The notes: generated from the sequence alone by a model not told the origin. Positions 51,710-61,767 are shown, counted from the first letter of the stretch. The stretch: 64,000 bases of DNA from Streptomyces sp. A 4/2 (GCF_940670765.1 NZ_CALNVW010000002.1:372001-436000), one strand, 5' to 3'. Program-made: numbers and translations.

Positions 51710-52944
51710 ACACCGAGGAACTCGTCCGTGCTTCCCTGCGGGAGCAGGCCGCCGCCACACCGGCCGCGCCTTCCGGTCTCGCCGACCGGGTCCTCGCCGT
51801 CCGACGCCGCCGCAGGGGCCGGGGGGTGGCCGGGGCCGCAGCCGCGACCGTGCTGGTGCTGGCCGCCGCAGTGGGCGTGCCCGCCCTGCTCGGCTCCTCC
51901 GACTCCGACTCCGACCAGGGCCAGGGCCCCCGGCTGGCCAGTTCGGTCGGGCACGGCGACATCCTCCGCCATGCCGACCAGTCCCCGCCGCGCGAGCTGA
52001 TCGCGGTCGGTGACCAGGCCGTCGCCGCGTACTACACGTCCAAGAAGGCCGAGCAGCCGAACCACGACGAGATCACCACCCGTACCTACTCCGTACTGGA
52101 CCAGAAGACCGGCCGGTACGTGGTGGACGCGCGCTGGTCGTATCTGGCCGCCGCCCCCGGGATGCGCACCGCCGCTGTCCTGGAGCGCGAACTGCCCGCG
52201 CGGCGGATCGGGTTGCTCGATCTGCTCACCGGCCGGGTGACCCGCTGGATCCCGGTTCCGCAGGGCGTCGGCGCGGTCTCCTTCTCGCCCGACGGAAGCA
52301 AGCTGGTCGCCACCACGTTCGCCAAGAACCCGGACCGCTCGTACTGGTCCCTGAAGATCCCGGTCAACAACACGGAGCAGCCGCAACCTACGCCCTGCCG
52401 CACCGGGTTCGCCGTCGTCGACCTCGCGAAGAACACCGTCGACTGGCACGCCCTGCCCTCCTTCACCGGTCCGGGTGGCAGGAACTTCGGCTCGGGCGAG
52501 GACCTGCTGTTCAACACCGACGGCACCCTGCTGTACGAGCCCGTCAACATGGAACCGGGCGTCTACTACCGGGATCTGCGCGGCAGGAAGGTGGACGTAC
52601 CCGCGCGGGAGAAGGCGATCGACCTCTTCTCCGCGCCGGCGGGTCTCTCCCCGGACGGCAGGCTCGTCGCGGGCGGCTTCGCGGGGGGCGTCAGGAGCAC
52701 CGCGACCCAGGTGCTGGACCCGCGCACGGGGAAGCGAACCGCCAAGCTGCGCGGGCAGGAACTCCTCGCCTGGGCCGACAGCAAGCGGCTGATCGCCTGG
52801 GACATCGTGCCCGGCGGCGGCGAGTACGACACCCGGCTCGTCCTGGTCACCCTCGGCAGCGACAAGGAAGTCGTCCTCAGCGGTGCCCGCACGCCGAAGG
52901 ACTTCTCGGGGGGGCGCTGGGAGCCGGTCTTCGCGAGGCGCTGA
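51706..52944 (+). CDS. Membrane-anchored beta-propeller protein (possible anti-sigma partner)
   Basis: A 412-aa protein. The N-terminal 40 residues are cytosolic ([20 protein letters not shown], then DRVLAVRRRRRGRG), with one TM helix (GVAGAAAATVLVLAAAVGVPALL) and an extracytoplasmic TolB/WD40-like beta propeller (GAVSFSPDGSKLVATTF, GLSPDGRLVAGGF). Translationally coupled to the sigma gene, so a regulatory partner is likely, though no zinc anti-sigma motif is seen. The operon ends at a 40-bp palindrome. Confidence 0.82.
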   Translation: MNTEELVRASLREQAAATPAAPSGLADRVLAVRRRRRGRGVAGAAAATVLVLAAAVGVPALLGSSDSDSDQGQGPRLASSVGHGDILRHADQSPPRELIAVGDQAVAAYYTSKKAEQPNHDEITTRTYSVLDQKTGRYVVDARWSYLAAAPGMRTAAVLERELPARRIGLLDLLTGRVTRWIPVPQGVGAVSFSPDGSKLVATTFAKNPDRSYWSLKIPVNNTEQPQPTPCRTGFAVVDLAKNTVDWHALPSFTGPGGRNFGSGEDLLFNTDGTLLYEPVNMEPGVYYRDLRGRKVDVPAREKAIDLFSAPAGLSPDGRLVAGGFAGGVRSTATQVLDPRTGKRTAKLRGQELLAWADSKRLIAWDIVPGGGEYDTRLVLVTLGSDKEVVLSGARTPKDFSGGRWEPVFARR

Positions 52945-52984
52945 GCCCACTCGCAGAGGGAACAGAAGCCGAAGAAGAAGCAGG

Positions 52985-53024
52985 AGAAGCAGGAGAGTTC
53001 TTCCGGAAGAACTCTCCTGCTTCT
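52985..53024. terminator. Perfect 40-bp palindrome (terminator) after the sigma operon
   Basis: Two perfect 20-nt arms, AGAAGCAGGAGAGTTCTTCC and its complement, directly abut at TTCC/GGAA with no loop bases. A GAA/CAGGAG-rich stretch precedes it. It ends six bases before the point where MFS homology begins. Confidence 0.85.
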
Positions 53025-53029
53025 ATGGT

Positions 53030-53662
53030 GTGCCGACGGCCGAACGCCGCTCCACGACCGCCGGGCAGGACTTCCGGGACGGCCTGCGCTACCTGCGGGC
53101 CGACCGGCATCTCATCCGGCTGGTGCTTGTCATCGGGCTCGGTGAGATGTGCTTCAGCGGGCCCGTCGGCACCGGGCTGCTGCTGCTCACGGACGAGCAC
53201 GGCTGGGGCGCGGGTGCGCTGGGCTGGATCCTGGCCGCGTTCTCCGTCGGCGGCGCGGTGTCCGGTCTGCTGCTGGCCGCCGTGAAGCGGGTCCCGTACG
53301 CCCGTGGTGTCCTGTCCGGCGCCCTGCTGCTCACCACGGTCCTGGTCGTCGCCCTGGGCCGGGCGCCGGGGCCGGGTACCGCCGTCGCGCTGGGCGCGTT
53401 CCTCGGTGCGGCGAGCGGCGCGGCCGTGGTGGTGAGCAACGGGCTGCTCCAGGAGCGCGCCGAGATCCGTTACCTGGGGCGTGTCACAGCGGTGACGAGC
53501 CTGTGCACGGTGGGGCTCAGCCCGCTGCTCTACCCGCTGGCCGGGCTGATCACCGCCGCCTGGGGCACCGGGGTGTTCTTCATGGGGTGCGGCGCGGTCT
53601 GTCTGCTCGCAACGGGCATCAGTCTCTCGGTACGGCCGTCGGGTTCCGGCGCCTCCGCCTGA
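53030..53662 (+). pseudogene. 5'-truncated MFS transporter (C-terminal half)
   Basis: The frame codes for six hydrophobic helices (LVLVIGLGEMCFSGPVGTGLLLL, GWILAAFSVGGAVSGLLLA, GVLSGALLLTTVLVVALG and others; three quoted) preceded by ERRSTTAGQDFRDGLRYLRA, which looks like the central cytoplasmic loop after TM6 of a 12-TM major facilitator. The N-terminal half is absent and no SD stands before the only possible GTG (53030). It starts right behind the palindrome, so a deletion or insertion created the junction. Confidence 0.75.
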
Positions 53663-53754
53663 TCTCGGTAATCTCTGCCGAAGGGGGGCGATTTCAGGAA
53701 AGCCGCTCCGAGACGTTCGCTCTGTGGAGAGCCAGTTGTGTGGGGAGCCAGTTC

Positions 53755-54498
53755 ATGAACGACCTTGCGGTGGCGAACAGTTCGGCGGAGAGACCCGATG
53801 AGGAGAACGGCTTGGCCGGGAACAGCCCCGTACGGCCGGACCAGTTGATCGGTGCGGGCCGGACGGCGGACGTGTTCGCCATCGACGAGGAGTGGGTGCT
53901 GCGCCGCTACCGGCACCAGGGTGCGGACACCGCCGAAGAGGCCGCCGTGATGGCCCACTTGGCGCGGTGGGGATACCCGGTACCCGAGATACGGCCGGAC
54001 TCGAAGGGTCCGGACCTGGTGATGCGGCGGCTGGACGGTCCCACGCTGGTGGAGGCCGCGTTGGCCGGCCAGGTCACCGCGGTGCAGGCCGGTGCGATGC
54101 TGGCGGGGCTGCTCGACCGACTGCACGAGGCCCCGGCGCGGCTCGCGGCCGACCCCGGGGACCGGATCCTGCATCTCGATCTGCACCCGGAGAACGTGAT
54201 GGTGACGGCCGCGGGGCCGATGGTCATCGACTGGTCGAACACCGTGGAGGGCCCACCGGAGCTGGACTGGGCGATGTCGGCGCTGATCCTGGCGCAGGTC
54301 GCTCTCGACGCGCCTGCGGAGCTGGTGCAGCCGGTCCGCTCGCTGCTGTCCGCGCTGCTCCACGGCCGTGCCGACGTGGCCTCCTGGCCGCTGGAGCGGG
54401 CCGGGGACATGCGCGCCGCCAACCCGACGATGAGCCCGCACGAGATCGGGCTCATCGGCGAGGCCGTCGCTCTGGTGAGGGCGTCGGCGGAGCGCTGA
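53755..54498 (+). CDS. APH-fold kinase (phosphotransferase)
   Basis: A 247-aa protein of the aminoglycoside/homoserine kinase-like fold. RTADVFAIDEEWVLRRYRHQ is the nucleotide-lobe part, RILHLDLHPENVMV (about 141) the catalytic loop and MVIDWSNTVEGPPELDWAM the metal motif, with Trp-Ser-Asn replacing the usual Phe-Gly. ATG with GGGGAG about 8 nt upstream. Substrate unknown; unrelated in detail to the phosphotransferase at 37579. Confidence 0.83.
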   Translation: MNDLAVANSSAERPDEENGLAGNSPVRPDQLIGAGRTADVFAIDEEWVLRRYRHQGADTAEEAAVMAHLARWGYPVPEIRPDSKGPDLVMRRLDGPTLVEAALAGQVTAVQAGAMLAGLLDRLHEAPARLAADPGDRILHLDLHPENVMVTAAGPMVIDWSNTVEGPPELDWAMSALILAQVALDAPAELVQPVRSLLSALLHGRADVASWPLERAGDMRAANPTMSPHEIGLIGEAVALVRASAER

Positions 54499-54572
54499 AC
54501 CCCGGCCGGTAGCGCGCCCGGTGACGGGCGCCGATACGGCCAGGAGTCCATGTCAGGCGCGGGCGGCCGGGC

Positions 54573-55046
54573 TCACCGGTCGGTCTTCTTCTCCTCGGTG
54601 AGCAGCCCGTTCTCGGCGAACACCTTCTTCGCGACGGCGGTGGCGTTGAGCGCCTTCGGCATCCCGCAGTAGACCGCGGAGTGCATCAGCGCCTCGACGA
54701 TCTCCTCGGTGCTGAGACCGACGTTGAGTGCCGCGTTGATGTGGACGTCGAGTTGCGGCTCGCAGCCGCCCAGCGCGGTGAGCATGCCGAGCGTCACCAA
54801 CTGGCGGTCCCTGAGCGCGAGTCCGGGACGGCTGTATATGTCGCCGAAGGCCCAGGCGACGATGTGGTGGCCCAGGTCGGGCGAGATGTCGGCCAGCGAC
54901 TCGATGACCTGCCGGCCACCCTCGCCGACGACCTGGTCGAGCATGACCATGCCCCGTTGTAAACGGTCCTGCCGGGTCTCGGCGACGGCGTCCGAGGTGA
55001 GATCCGGTGCGGTGCGCGGGAGGGCAGGATCGGTCGGGGTGTTCAT
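54573..55046 (-). CDS. Carboxymuconolactone decarboxylase (CMD) family protein
   Basis: A 157-aa CMD/AhpD-fold protein. Conserved blocks: ISPDLGHHIVAWAFGDIYSR, LVTLGMLTALGGCEPQLDVH, ALNVGLSTEEIVEALMHSA and YCGMPKALNA. It lacks the CxxC of AhpD peroxidases, so gamma-carboxymuconolactone decarboxylase-like or an uncharacterised reductive role is more likely. No aromatic-catabolism genes are near. Confidence 0.85.
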   Translation of the reverse strand: MNTPTDPALPRTAPDLTSDAVAETRQDRLQRGMVMLDQVVGEGGRQVIESLADISPDLGHHIVAWAFGDIYSRPGLALRDRQLVTLGMLTALGGCEPQLDVHINAALNVGLSTEEIVEALMHSAVYCGMPKALNATAVAKKVFAENGLLTEEKKTDR

Positions 55047-55313
55047 AGCTGCTCCGTTCCGGGCTCCTCGTCAGGAGGTCGAGGAGCCGTGCAAGACGGT
55101 TGAACGTTCGCCTGTTGTAGGGAGAAGTAGATGTGCGGCCTTGTGCCAGGTCAAGGGGGTGACAGCGGTCCGTCCTGCCCGCATCAGCCGCCCAGTACCT
55201 TCGCCTCGGTCTCCGGGTCCGGGCCGACCGCGGGGAGGTCCCGCCGGAGCGGGCCCCGGCCACCGCGCGGACGGGCCGTGCGGAAGCCTCGCACGCCCTC
55301 GGTGTGAACTGCG

Positions 55314-55319
55314 TAGGCT
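55314..55319 (+). promoter_or_regulatory. -10 element, leaderless start
   Basis: TAGGCT lies 7 nt before the ATG at 55327; no SD. The remaining 265 bp of this intergenic region hold nothing else recognisable. Confidence 0.5.
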
Positions 55320-55326
55320 GCGCGGA

Positions 55327-55767
55327 ATGAGCAGACGGTGGTGGGCGTCCGGGGCCGCGGTACTGACCGTCGTCGCAGGTCTCGGAGTACGCGCCTGGTC
55401 GGACGGCGCGTTCGCCAAGTGCGCGGGTGACAGCCTCTACACGGTCCTGGTGTACCTGGTGGTGGTGCTGCTCGCGCCCCGGCTGCGCGCGGTGACCACG
55501 GCCGGGATCGCACTCGCTTTCAGCTGGGCCGTCGAGTTCCTCCAGATCGCCGGGATCCCGTCCGTGCTAAGGCCGTTGCTCGGCTCCACCTTCCACCCGC
55601 CGGACCTGCTCTGGTACACCGTCGGCGCCGCTCTCTGCTGGGCGGTGGCGGCGGTGGCGGGGCACACGGCCGAGGGTCGCAGGGAGCCGGAAGGCCCGCC
55701 CGGCACGGCGCACGGCTCCGGCGGACGCCCCGGCGGACTCACCGGAACGGGCGACCCCGTTCACTGA
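55327..55767 (+). CDS. DUF2809 family membrane protein
   Basis: A 146-aa small integral membrane protein with four hydrophobic segments and the DUF2809 pattern: GLGVRAW at the start, KCAGDSLYTVLVYLVVVLLAP, IALAFSWAVEFLQI and FHPPDLLWYTVGAALCW, with an invariant-looking Gly-Asp and Glu. The C-terminal 30 residues are Gly/Pro-rich. Function of the family is unknown. Confidence 0.82.
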   Translation: MSRRWWASGAAVLTVVAGLGVRAWSDGAFAKCAGDSLYTVLVYLVVVLLAPRLRAVTTAGIALAFSWAVEFLQIAGIPSVLRPLLGSTFHPPDLLWYTVGAALCWAVAAVAGHTAEGRREPEGPPGTAHGSGGRPGGLTGTGDPVH

Positions 55768-55787
55768 TCAACTCCCCCTCGATCGGG

Positions 55788-55793
55788 TATTTT
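55788..55793 (+). promoter_or_regulatory. -10 element, leaderless start
   Basis: TATTTT lies 7 nt before the ATG at 55801; no SD. Confidence 0.45.
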
Positions 55794-55800
55794 CGGCGCC

Positions 55801-56214
55801 ATGGACGCGCCGTACACCCGCCTGCTGGTCGACCGCTTCGCGGAGACCTTCCGCTTCTACCGGGACGTGCTCCCCGGACTCACCGGGGCCGTGCTGGCGG
55901 GTGGCGACGAGTCGGCCGGGTATGCCAGCTGGGACCAGGACGGCCGTACGGTCTTCGCCCTCTTCGAGAGGCGCTTCATGTCCGGCGCGCTGGGCACCGA
56001 CGGGCTCCCGCAGGGGGAGAAGGCGCAGGATCTCTTCTCCCTCGTCGTGCACCTGGCCGACCGGGACGCGCTGGACGCGGCGGTCACCCGGTGCACGGAA
56101 GCGGGCGCCGTGGTGGTGGCCGCGGCGCAGGACCGTCCGCAGTGGGGTCCGGCCCTGCGGGCAGCGCATCTGCGGGACCCCGACGGGCATCTGCTGGAGC
56201 TCCAGACCTACTGA
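55801..56214 (+). CDS. VOC family protein
   Basis: A 137-aa glyoxalase-fold protein: YTRLLVDRFAETFRFYRDVL at the start, LVVHLADRDALDAAVTRC in the second half, and HLRDPDGHLLELQTY, the conserved last strand with Glu. Related to dioxygenase/bleomycin-resistance proteins; no specific substrate can be named. Confidence 0.85.
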   Translation: MDAPYTRLLVDRFAETFRFYRDVLPGLTGAVLAGGDESAGYASWDQDGRTVFALFERRFMSGALGTDGLPQGEKAQDLFSLVVHLADRDALDAAVTRCTEAGAVVVAAAQDRPQWGPALRAAHLRDPDGHLLELQTY

Positions 56215-56287
56215 GCCGGGTGGGCACCCGGGCACGGTGCGGCCGGGCAACCGGCTTACTCCCGTGGCCTGTTACGGGCCCCTCACC

Positions 56288-56638
56288 TCAGAGCGCGTCG
56301 CGGACCAGCGTCAGCACCTCCTCGTCGGAGAGGCCCAGCTCCCGGGCCTCCACAGCGAGTTCCCGTACCCGCGCCAGCAGCCGCGCCCGCCCCTGCGCGG
56401 CGCCGCCCACCACGACCGCGCCGCGGCCCCGGCGCAGTTCGATCAGGCCCTCCTCGCGCAGCCGCTGGTAACCGCGGAGCACGGTATGGACGTTGACCCC
56501 CAGGGAGTCGGCGAGCATGCGCGCGGCCGGGAGCCGTTCGCCCGCGGCCACCGCGCCGTCGGCGACCGCGCCGCGGACACAGGCCGCGATCTGGTCCCCC
56601 AGCGGGACCGCGGAGGACGGATCGATCCGGAAGAGCAT
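56288..56638 (-). CDS. GntR-family (YtrA-type) regulator
   Basis: A 116-aa short GntR regulator. The winged helix PLGDQIAACVRGAVADGAVA with RLPAARMLADSLGVNVHTVL and RGYQRLREEGLIELRRGRGA is followed by a short helical tail, the YtrA subclass that often controls the membrane protein in the same operon. ATG overlaps the upstream gene's stop by one base (TGATG). Probably binds the CATTGTT-N13-AACAATG site upstream of the operon. Confidence 0.9.
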   Translation of the reverse strand: MLFRIDPSSAVPLGDQIAACVRGAVADGAVAAGERLPAARMLADSLGVNVHTVLRGYQRLREEGLIELRRGRGAVVVGGAAQGRARLLARVRELAVEARELGLSDEEVLTLVRDAL

Positions 56639-57564
56639 CAGCGGCTGCCCTGCCGGTCGGCCAAGGTGTTGAGCAGGGCCGCGGCATCGGCGGAGCCGTC
56701 GACGGTGACCGCGAAGTCGCGGCCGTTCGTGCGTCGGATCACGATGGCCTCGCCGGAGCGGAGGATGAGGCCGGAACGGCCCGCCCGAACGCGGTAACCC
56801 CAGCCTCCGAACTCCTTCAGGGCGTCGACCTCACGGCTCGTGGCCCGCTCGACCTCGTTCAGCGGCACCCGGAGACGCGGCCAGGGCAGCCATCCGGTGG
56901 AGACGGTCAGGCCCCGGCGGTCCACGGTGACGCAGGGCCGGGCGAAGAGCAGGAGTACCAGGCCCAGCAGCAGGGGCGGTACGGCAGGCTGCCATCCGGC
57001 GGTGAGCAGGACGACGAGCGCGGTGCCGATCGCGGCCAGCAGCAGGATCCACATCAGCTGGGTGCCCGCGTACCGGGCCCAGCCCAGGGTCTCGCCGTCC
57101 GCGTGGTCGAGCCGCTCGACGGGTCCGTCCTCCGCCGGGGGGAGCTCGGACCGGAGGGACCGGCTCAGCCCCCGGCCGACGGCTGCCGACACCGCGGCCA
57201 CACCGGCGGCCACCGCGATCTGCCAGAGCGGGAGTTCGGGAGAGGTGCGCAGGTTGGCGTACAGGGTCGCCGCCATCAGATAGCAGCAGAACCCGGCGAC
57301 CGCCCAGCCGGTCACTATCAGGCCCCGTACTCCCCGCGACACGAGGACCCAGACCAGGCCCAGGCCGAGCGTGAGCGCCGTGAGGACGATGAAGAAGTTC
57401 AGCTGCCCGGAGGTGCCGTTGGCCTGACCGGTGCCGGTGAAGTGAGTGGCCAGCCGGTGTGGCAGCCGGTCCCGCAGCCGGACGAAGAGTACGAGGTCGA
57501 CGACGTAGGCGAGCAGGAAGGGCAGCCCCGTGACTGCCACACGTCGGATGCGGTCAGGCCCCAT
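56638..57564 (-). CDS. DUF1648-containing membrane protein
   Basis: A 308-aa protein with several TM helices. The N-terminal DUF1648 motif is VRLRDRLPHRLATHFTGTGQANG; TM segments follow (FFIVLTALTLGLGLVWVLVS, GWAVAGFCCYLMAATLYA and others) and a C-terminal PH-like domain (RVPLNEVERATSREVDALK, GLILRSGEAIVIRRTNG). Pairing with a YtrA-type GntR regulator is typical and suggests a cell-envelope stress role. ATG with GGAGG 6 nt upstream. Confidence 0.82.
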   Translation of the reverse strand: MGPDRIRRVAVTGLPFLLAYVVDLVLFVRLRDRLPHRLATHFTGTGQANGTSGQLNFFIVLTALTLGLGLVWVLVSRGVRGLIVTGWAVAGFCCYLMAATLYANLRTSPELPLWQIAVAAGVAAVSAAVGRGLSRSLRSELPPAEDGPVERLDHADGETLGWARYAGTQLMWILLLAAIGTALVVLLTAGWQPAVPPLLLGLVLLLFARPCVTVDRRGLTVSTGWLPWPRLRVPLNEVERATSREVDALKEFGGWGYRVRAGRSGLILRSGEAIVIRRTNGRDFAVTVDGSADAAALLNTLADRQGSR

Positions 57565-57573
57565 GGAAACCTC

Positions 57574-57617
57574 CATTGTTTGCATCCAAGTAGAACAATG
57601 AAGGGAGGGGTCGTCAA
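57574..57617 (-). promoter_or_regulatory. Promoter and inverted repeat of the DUF1648-GntR operon
   Basis: On the minus strand TTGACG (57617-57612) and TCTACT (57594-57589) are 17 nt apart. The inverted repeat CATTGTT-N13-AACAATG (57574-57600) covers the -10 and the SD, an ideal position for repression by the GntR protein. Confidence 0.65.
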
Positions 57618-57652
57618 GCGAACCCACCCAGCTGCACCCGTACAGATGAACG

Positions 57653-57690
57653 CAGCGGTCCCGCACCGGAGTACCGGTGCGGGACCGCTG
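57653..57690 (-). terminator. Terminator after the DUF6304 gene
   Basis: A perfect 17-bp stem (CAGCGGTCCCGCACCGG with its complement) and tetraloop AGTA, about 33 nt after the stop at 57723. Confidence 0.85.
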
Positions 57691-57722
57691 ACTGGATCTG
57701 TCCGCTGGGGAGGGGGCGTCGG

Positions 57723-58151
57723 CTACACGGCGGCGGTGAAGGGTGCCTGGAGTGTGGCACCGGGCGGGAGTTGCTCCTGGATGAGGGCGAGCGCCGCCCC
57801 GAAGTCCCCCTGGTCGTTGCCCGAGACATAGCTCGTGCCGCCGTAGTGCAGCGTGACGCCGAGGTCGGTGGCCGGACGCCGCAGGGCCAGCAGGCAGCTG
57901 AGCGTGGCCTGCTGGGCCGTGCTGTCCTCGGCGACCACCGGGAGCGGCATGTCCCACTCCAGCACGCAGTCGCTCAGTGGCCCGCCACCCTCCGGCCGCG
58001 CACCGTCGACCGGTGCGAACGAGTCGAACGAAGTACCCGCATAGTCGACTCCCCTGATCCGGGTGCGGAGTTGACGCTCTACGGCGCTGATCACAAGGGC
58101 ATCTGATCCATGGCTGTCCCGGTACCAGCCGGCCCATGACTGTGGTGTCAT
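57723..58151 (-). CDS. DUF6304 family protein
   Basis: A 142-aa protein (SWAGWYRDSHGSDALVISAV, RTRIRGVDYAGTSFDSFAP, CVLEWDMPLPVV, LHYGGTSYVSGNDQGDFGAAL). I recall this pattern as the Streptomyces DUF6304 family, function unknown. The ATG is supported by TACAGT 7 nt upstream (leaderless) and there is a strong terminator after it, so it is monocistronic. Confidence 0.75.
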   Translation of the reverse strand: MTPQSWAGWYRDSHGSDALVISAVERQLRTRIRGVDYAGTSFDSFAPVDGARPEGGGPLSDCVLEWDMPLPVVAEDSTAQQATLSCLLALRRPATDLGVTLHYGGTSYVSGNDQGDFGAALALIQEQLPPGATLQAPFTAAV

Positions 58152-58158
58152 GAGCGCG

Positions 58159-58164
58159 ACTGTA
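58159..58164 (-). promoter_or_regulatory. -10 element, leaderless start
   Basis: TACAGT on the minus strand lies 7 nt before the ATG at 58151. Confidence 0.5.
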
Positions 58165-58271
58165 GCGGTGTGACCAGCCCGGCGTCACCAAGAGTGATCA
58201 AGTCCGGACTTACCGGTGCGTGGTGGGGTTTTGCGGCGGGCGTCCCGTTTCCGGGGGCGGCGGACGGTACC

Positions 58272-58862
58272 TCAGCCCCGGGGCTCGCGCCACATCGGCC
58301 ACATCTGCGGGCCGTCCGGCAACTGAACGGCAGTGCCCATGAATGCGAATCCCAGCCGCTCGTACAGCGCGCGGCTGCGCGTGCTGCTCGCCTCCAGATA
58401 GGCGGCGACGCCCTCACGGTCGCAGCGCTCCAGTACGGGCGCCATCAGCGCGGTGCCCAGCCCCTCGCCCTGGCGCTCCGGGGCCACCCCGATCATCAGC
58501 AGGTAAGCGTGTGCCCGGTCGTGCGGGTGGACCTCGCCCGTCAGCCGGCCCACCAGCTCGCAGCGTTCGTTGTCCGGGTCCGCGATCTCCCGCATCCGGG
58601 CCGGGGTGTCGTCCTCCTCCGGGACGCCCGCGGGGACATCGAGCCACAGGGCCATCGCCGAGCCGTCCTCCGCGAGGTCGACGCGGCCCTCCGCGAGGGT
58701 GACGTCGATGAAGACACCCAGGAACTTTCCGTGCACCGCCCTTCGGTGTGCTTCGTCGGGGAAGACCCAACTGCTCACCGGGTCGTGCATGAAGGACTCG
58801 TTCAGCAGCCGCACGAGCGTCTCCCGGTCGGCCTCGCCCGCCTGTCGTATCGCCACGCCCAT
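58272..58862 (-). CDS. GNAT-family N-acetyltransferase
   Basis: A 196-aa acetyltransferase. AIRQAGEADRETLVRLLNES at the start; motif A is LLMIGVAPERQGEGLGTALM (about 130; acetyl-CoA pyrophosphate loop R/Q-x-x-G-x-G/A) and motif B is YLEASSTRSRALYERLGFAF. Substrate unknown. ATG supported by GAGGAACC upstream. Monocistronic. Confidence 0.9.
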   Translation of the reverse strand: MGVAIRQAGEADRETLVRLLNESFMHDPVSSWVFPDEAHRRAVHGKFLGVFIDVTLAEGRVDLAEDGSAMALWLDVPAGVPEEDDTPARMREIADPDNERCELVGRLTGEVHPHDRAHAYLLMIGVAPERQGEGLGTALMAPVLERCDREGVAAYLEASSTRSRALYERLGFAFMGTAVQLPDGPQMWPMWREPRG

Positions 58863-59002
58863 GGTCCGGTTCCTCACATCTCTCGCCGTTCGCATCGTCC
58901 TGCACCGCGCCGCAGCCGGCCGAAGCCCACCGCAGCGCACCGCAACTGACCACAACTCACTGACGAGATCTTAGAGTTGACCCGGACCACGGGCGCCACG
59001 AC

Positions 59003-60043
59003 TCAGCGGCTGCGCCGCGTCACGTACTCGGCGAGGGAGAGCAGACCGCCCGCCGCCGCGAGGTCGGGGACGGCCCGGGAGAGATGGCCGACGGCCCTGG
59101 CCATCCGGTCGGCGGCCTCCGTCTGCGCCCAGTCCCGCCCGCCGGCCCGGTCGACCGCGTCGGCCGCCCGCCGGATGCCGTCCGCGTCCAGAGGACCGCG
59201 GTACAGCTCCGCGAGCTCCGCCGCCGCCTCGGTGCCCGAGCCCAGGGCAGCCACCACCGGCAGTGACTTCTTGTGGGCGGCGAGATCGGCCCCGGCCGGT
59301 TTTCCGGTGTGGTCAGGCTCCCCCCAGATGCCGATCAGATCGTCGATCAGCTGGAAGGCGAGCCCGGCCTCCCGGCCGAACGCGTCCATGGCCGCCGCCA
59401 CTTCGGGCCCGGCGCCCGCGTACAGCGCGCCCATCGCACAGGCACAGCCGAGCAGCGCGCCGGTCTTGGCCTCGGCCATGACCAGGCACTCGTCCAGCGA
59501 CACATCGGCACGGGACTCGAAGGCGCAGTCCGCCTGCTGGCCCGCGCAGAGCTCGATCACACAGGTCGCCAGCCGCCCCGCCGCCGGTTTGGCCGCGGGG
59601 TGGGGATCATCGGTGAGGAGCCGAAGGGCGAGCGCCTGCATCGCGTCCCCGGTGATGATCGCGTCGGGTATGCCGAACACGGTCCAGGCGGTCGCCCGAT
59701 GTCTGCGGGTCACGTCCCGGTCGATGACGTCGTCGTGCAGCAGCGTGAAGTTGTGCACCAGCTCCACCGCGGTGGCCGCCCGTACGGCCTGGCGGACCTC
59801 CCCGTTCAGCGCCTGGACCGCGGCGAGGACGAGCGCGGGTCTGATCGCCTTCCCCGTCTGTCCCGCGGCCGGGGATCCGTCGGAGTGCTCCCAGCCGAAG
59901 TGGTACATCCCGATCCGGCGCATCGCACCGGGAAGGGTTTCCAGCGTGGAGCGGAGCTCCGGGTCCACAGCGGCGCGGGTGCGTTCCAGGAGCGCTGCGG
60001 CCTCATGTCCTGTGGGCGCGGCGTCCGTTCGGGTCGTGGTCAC
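59003..60043 (-). CDS. Polyprenyl diphosphate synthase, family 2 encapsulin cargo
   Basis: A 346-aa trans-isoprenyl diphosphate synthase. First Asp-rich motif LLHDDVIDRD (about 104-113), ending DRDVTRRHRAT; second motif FQLIDDLIGIWG with DDxxG in place of DDxxD. Also GKAIRPALVLAAVQAL (FARM region) and KTGALLG. It condenses allylic diphosphates with IPP; product length unknown. It lies 103 nt downstream of the encapsulin shell gene on the same strand, the known 2B arrangement in which the disordered N-terminus (TTTRTDAAPTGHE) targets it into the shell. GTG at 60043. Confidence 0.9.
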   Translation of the reverse strand: MTTTRTDAAPTGHEAAALLERTRAAVDPELRSTLETLPGAMRRIGMYHFGWEHSDGSPAAGQTGKAIRPALVLAAVQALNGEVRQAVRAATAVELVHNFTLLHDDVIDRDVTRRHRATAWTVFGIPDAIITGDAMQALALRLLTDDPHPAAKPAAGRLATCVIELCAGQQADCAFESRADVSLDECLVMAEAKTGALLGCACAMGALYAGAGPEVAAAMDAFGREAGLAFQLIDDLIGIWGEPDHTGKPAGADLAAHKKSLPVVAALGSGTEAAAELAELYRGPLDADGIRRAADAVDRAGGRDWAQTEAADRMARAVGHLSRAVPDLAAAGGLLSLAEYVTRRSR

Positions 60044-60146
60044 GGTCTCTTCCTCTCCAGCCGGAGTACGGCACGGTCGGCCCGGACGCACCGGGCCCGG
60101 CAGCACTGCCGGGCCGGTCCGGGCCGGTCCCTCGGGACCGTCACCT

Positions 60147-61553
<1,407 letters not shown>

Positions 61554-61690
61554 CTGAACGGTCCTCTCGATCTTGGACTGGCCTGCTGCAGAAGCCTTTC
61601 AGCGGAGGGGGGCGCGCGCTATTACACAAAAGAGTGCGACTAACAGTGCTTCGAGCTGGGCACGGTGTCCGCCGATGATCAGAAGGTTCT

Positions 61691-61714
61691 TAAGTTGCAT
61701 CTCCTTGCAACTTA
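61691..61714. promoter_or_regulatory. Inverted repeat between eshA and the deaminase gene
   Basis: TAAGTTGCA-N6-TGCAACTTA, perfect 9-bp arms, in the divergent region: 138 nt upstream of eshA and 66 nt upstream of the ATG at 61780. Strong operator candidate for an unidentified regulator. Confidence 0.6.
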
Positions 61715-61767
61715 TTCAGCCCGCTGCGTACCGCCAACCGGCCGCGCACCGCTCCGCACCCTCGGGC

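Noticed and set aside
61691..61714. Nur (nickel) box between eshA and the PLP enzyme
   Set aside because: The TGCA cores are 6 nt apart, not the 7 expected from TTGCAA-N5-TTGCAA, and neither flanking gene is nickel related.
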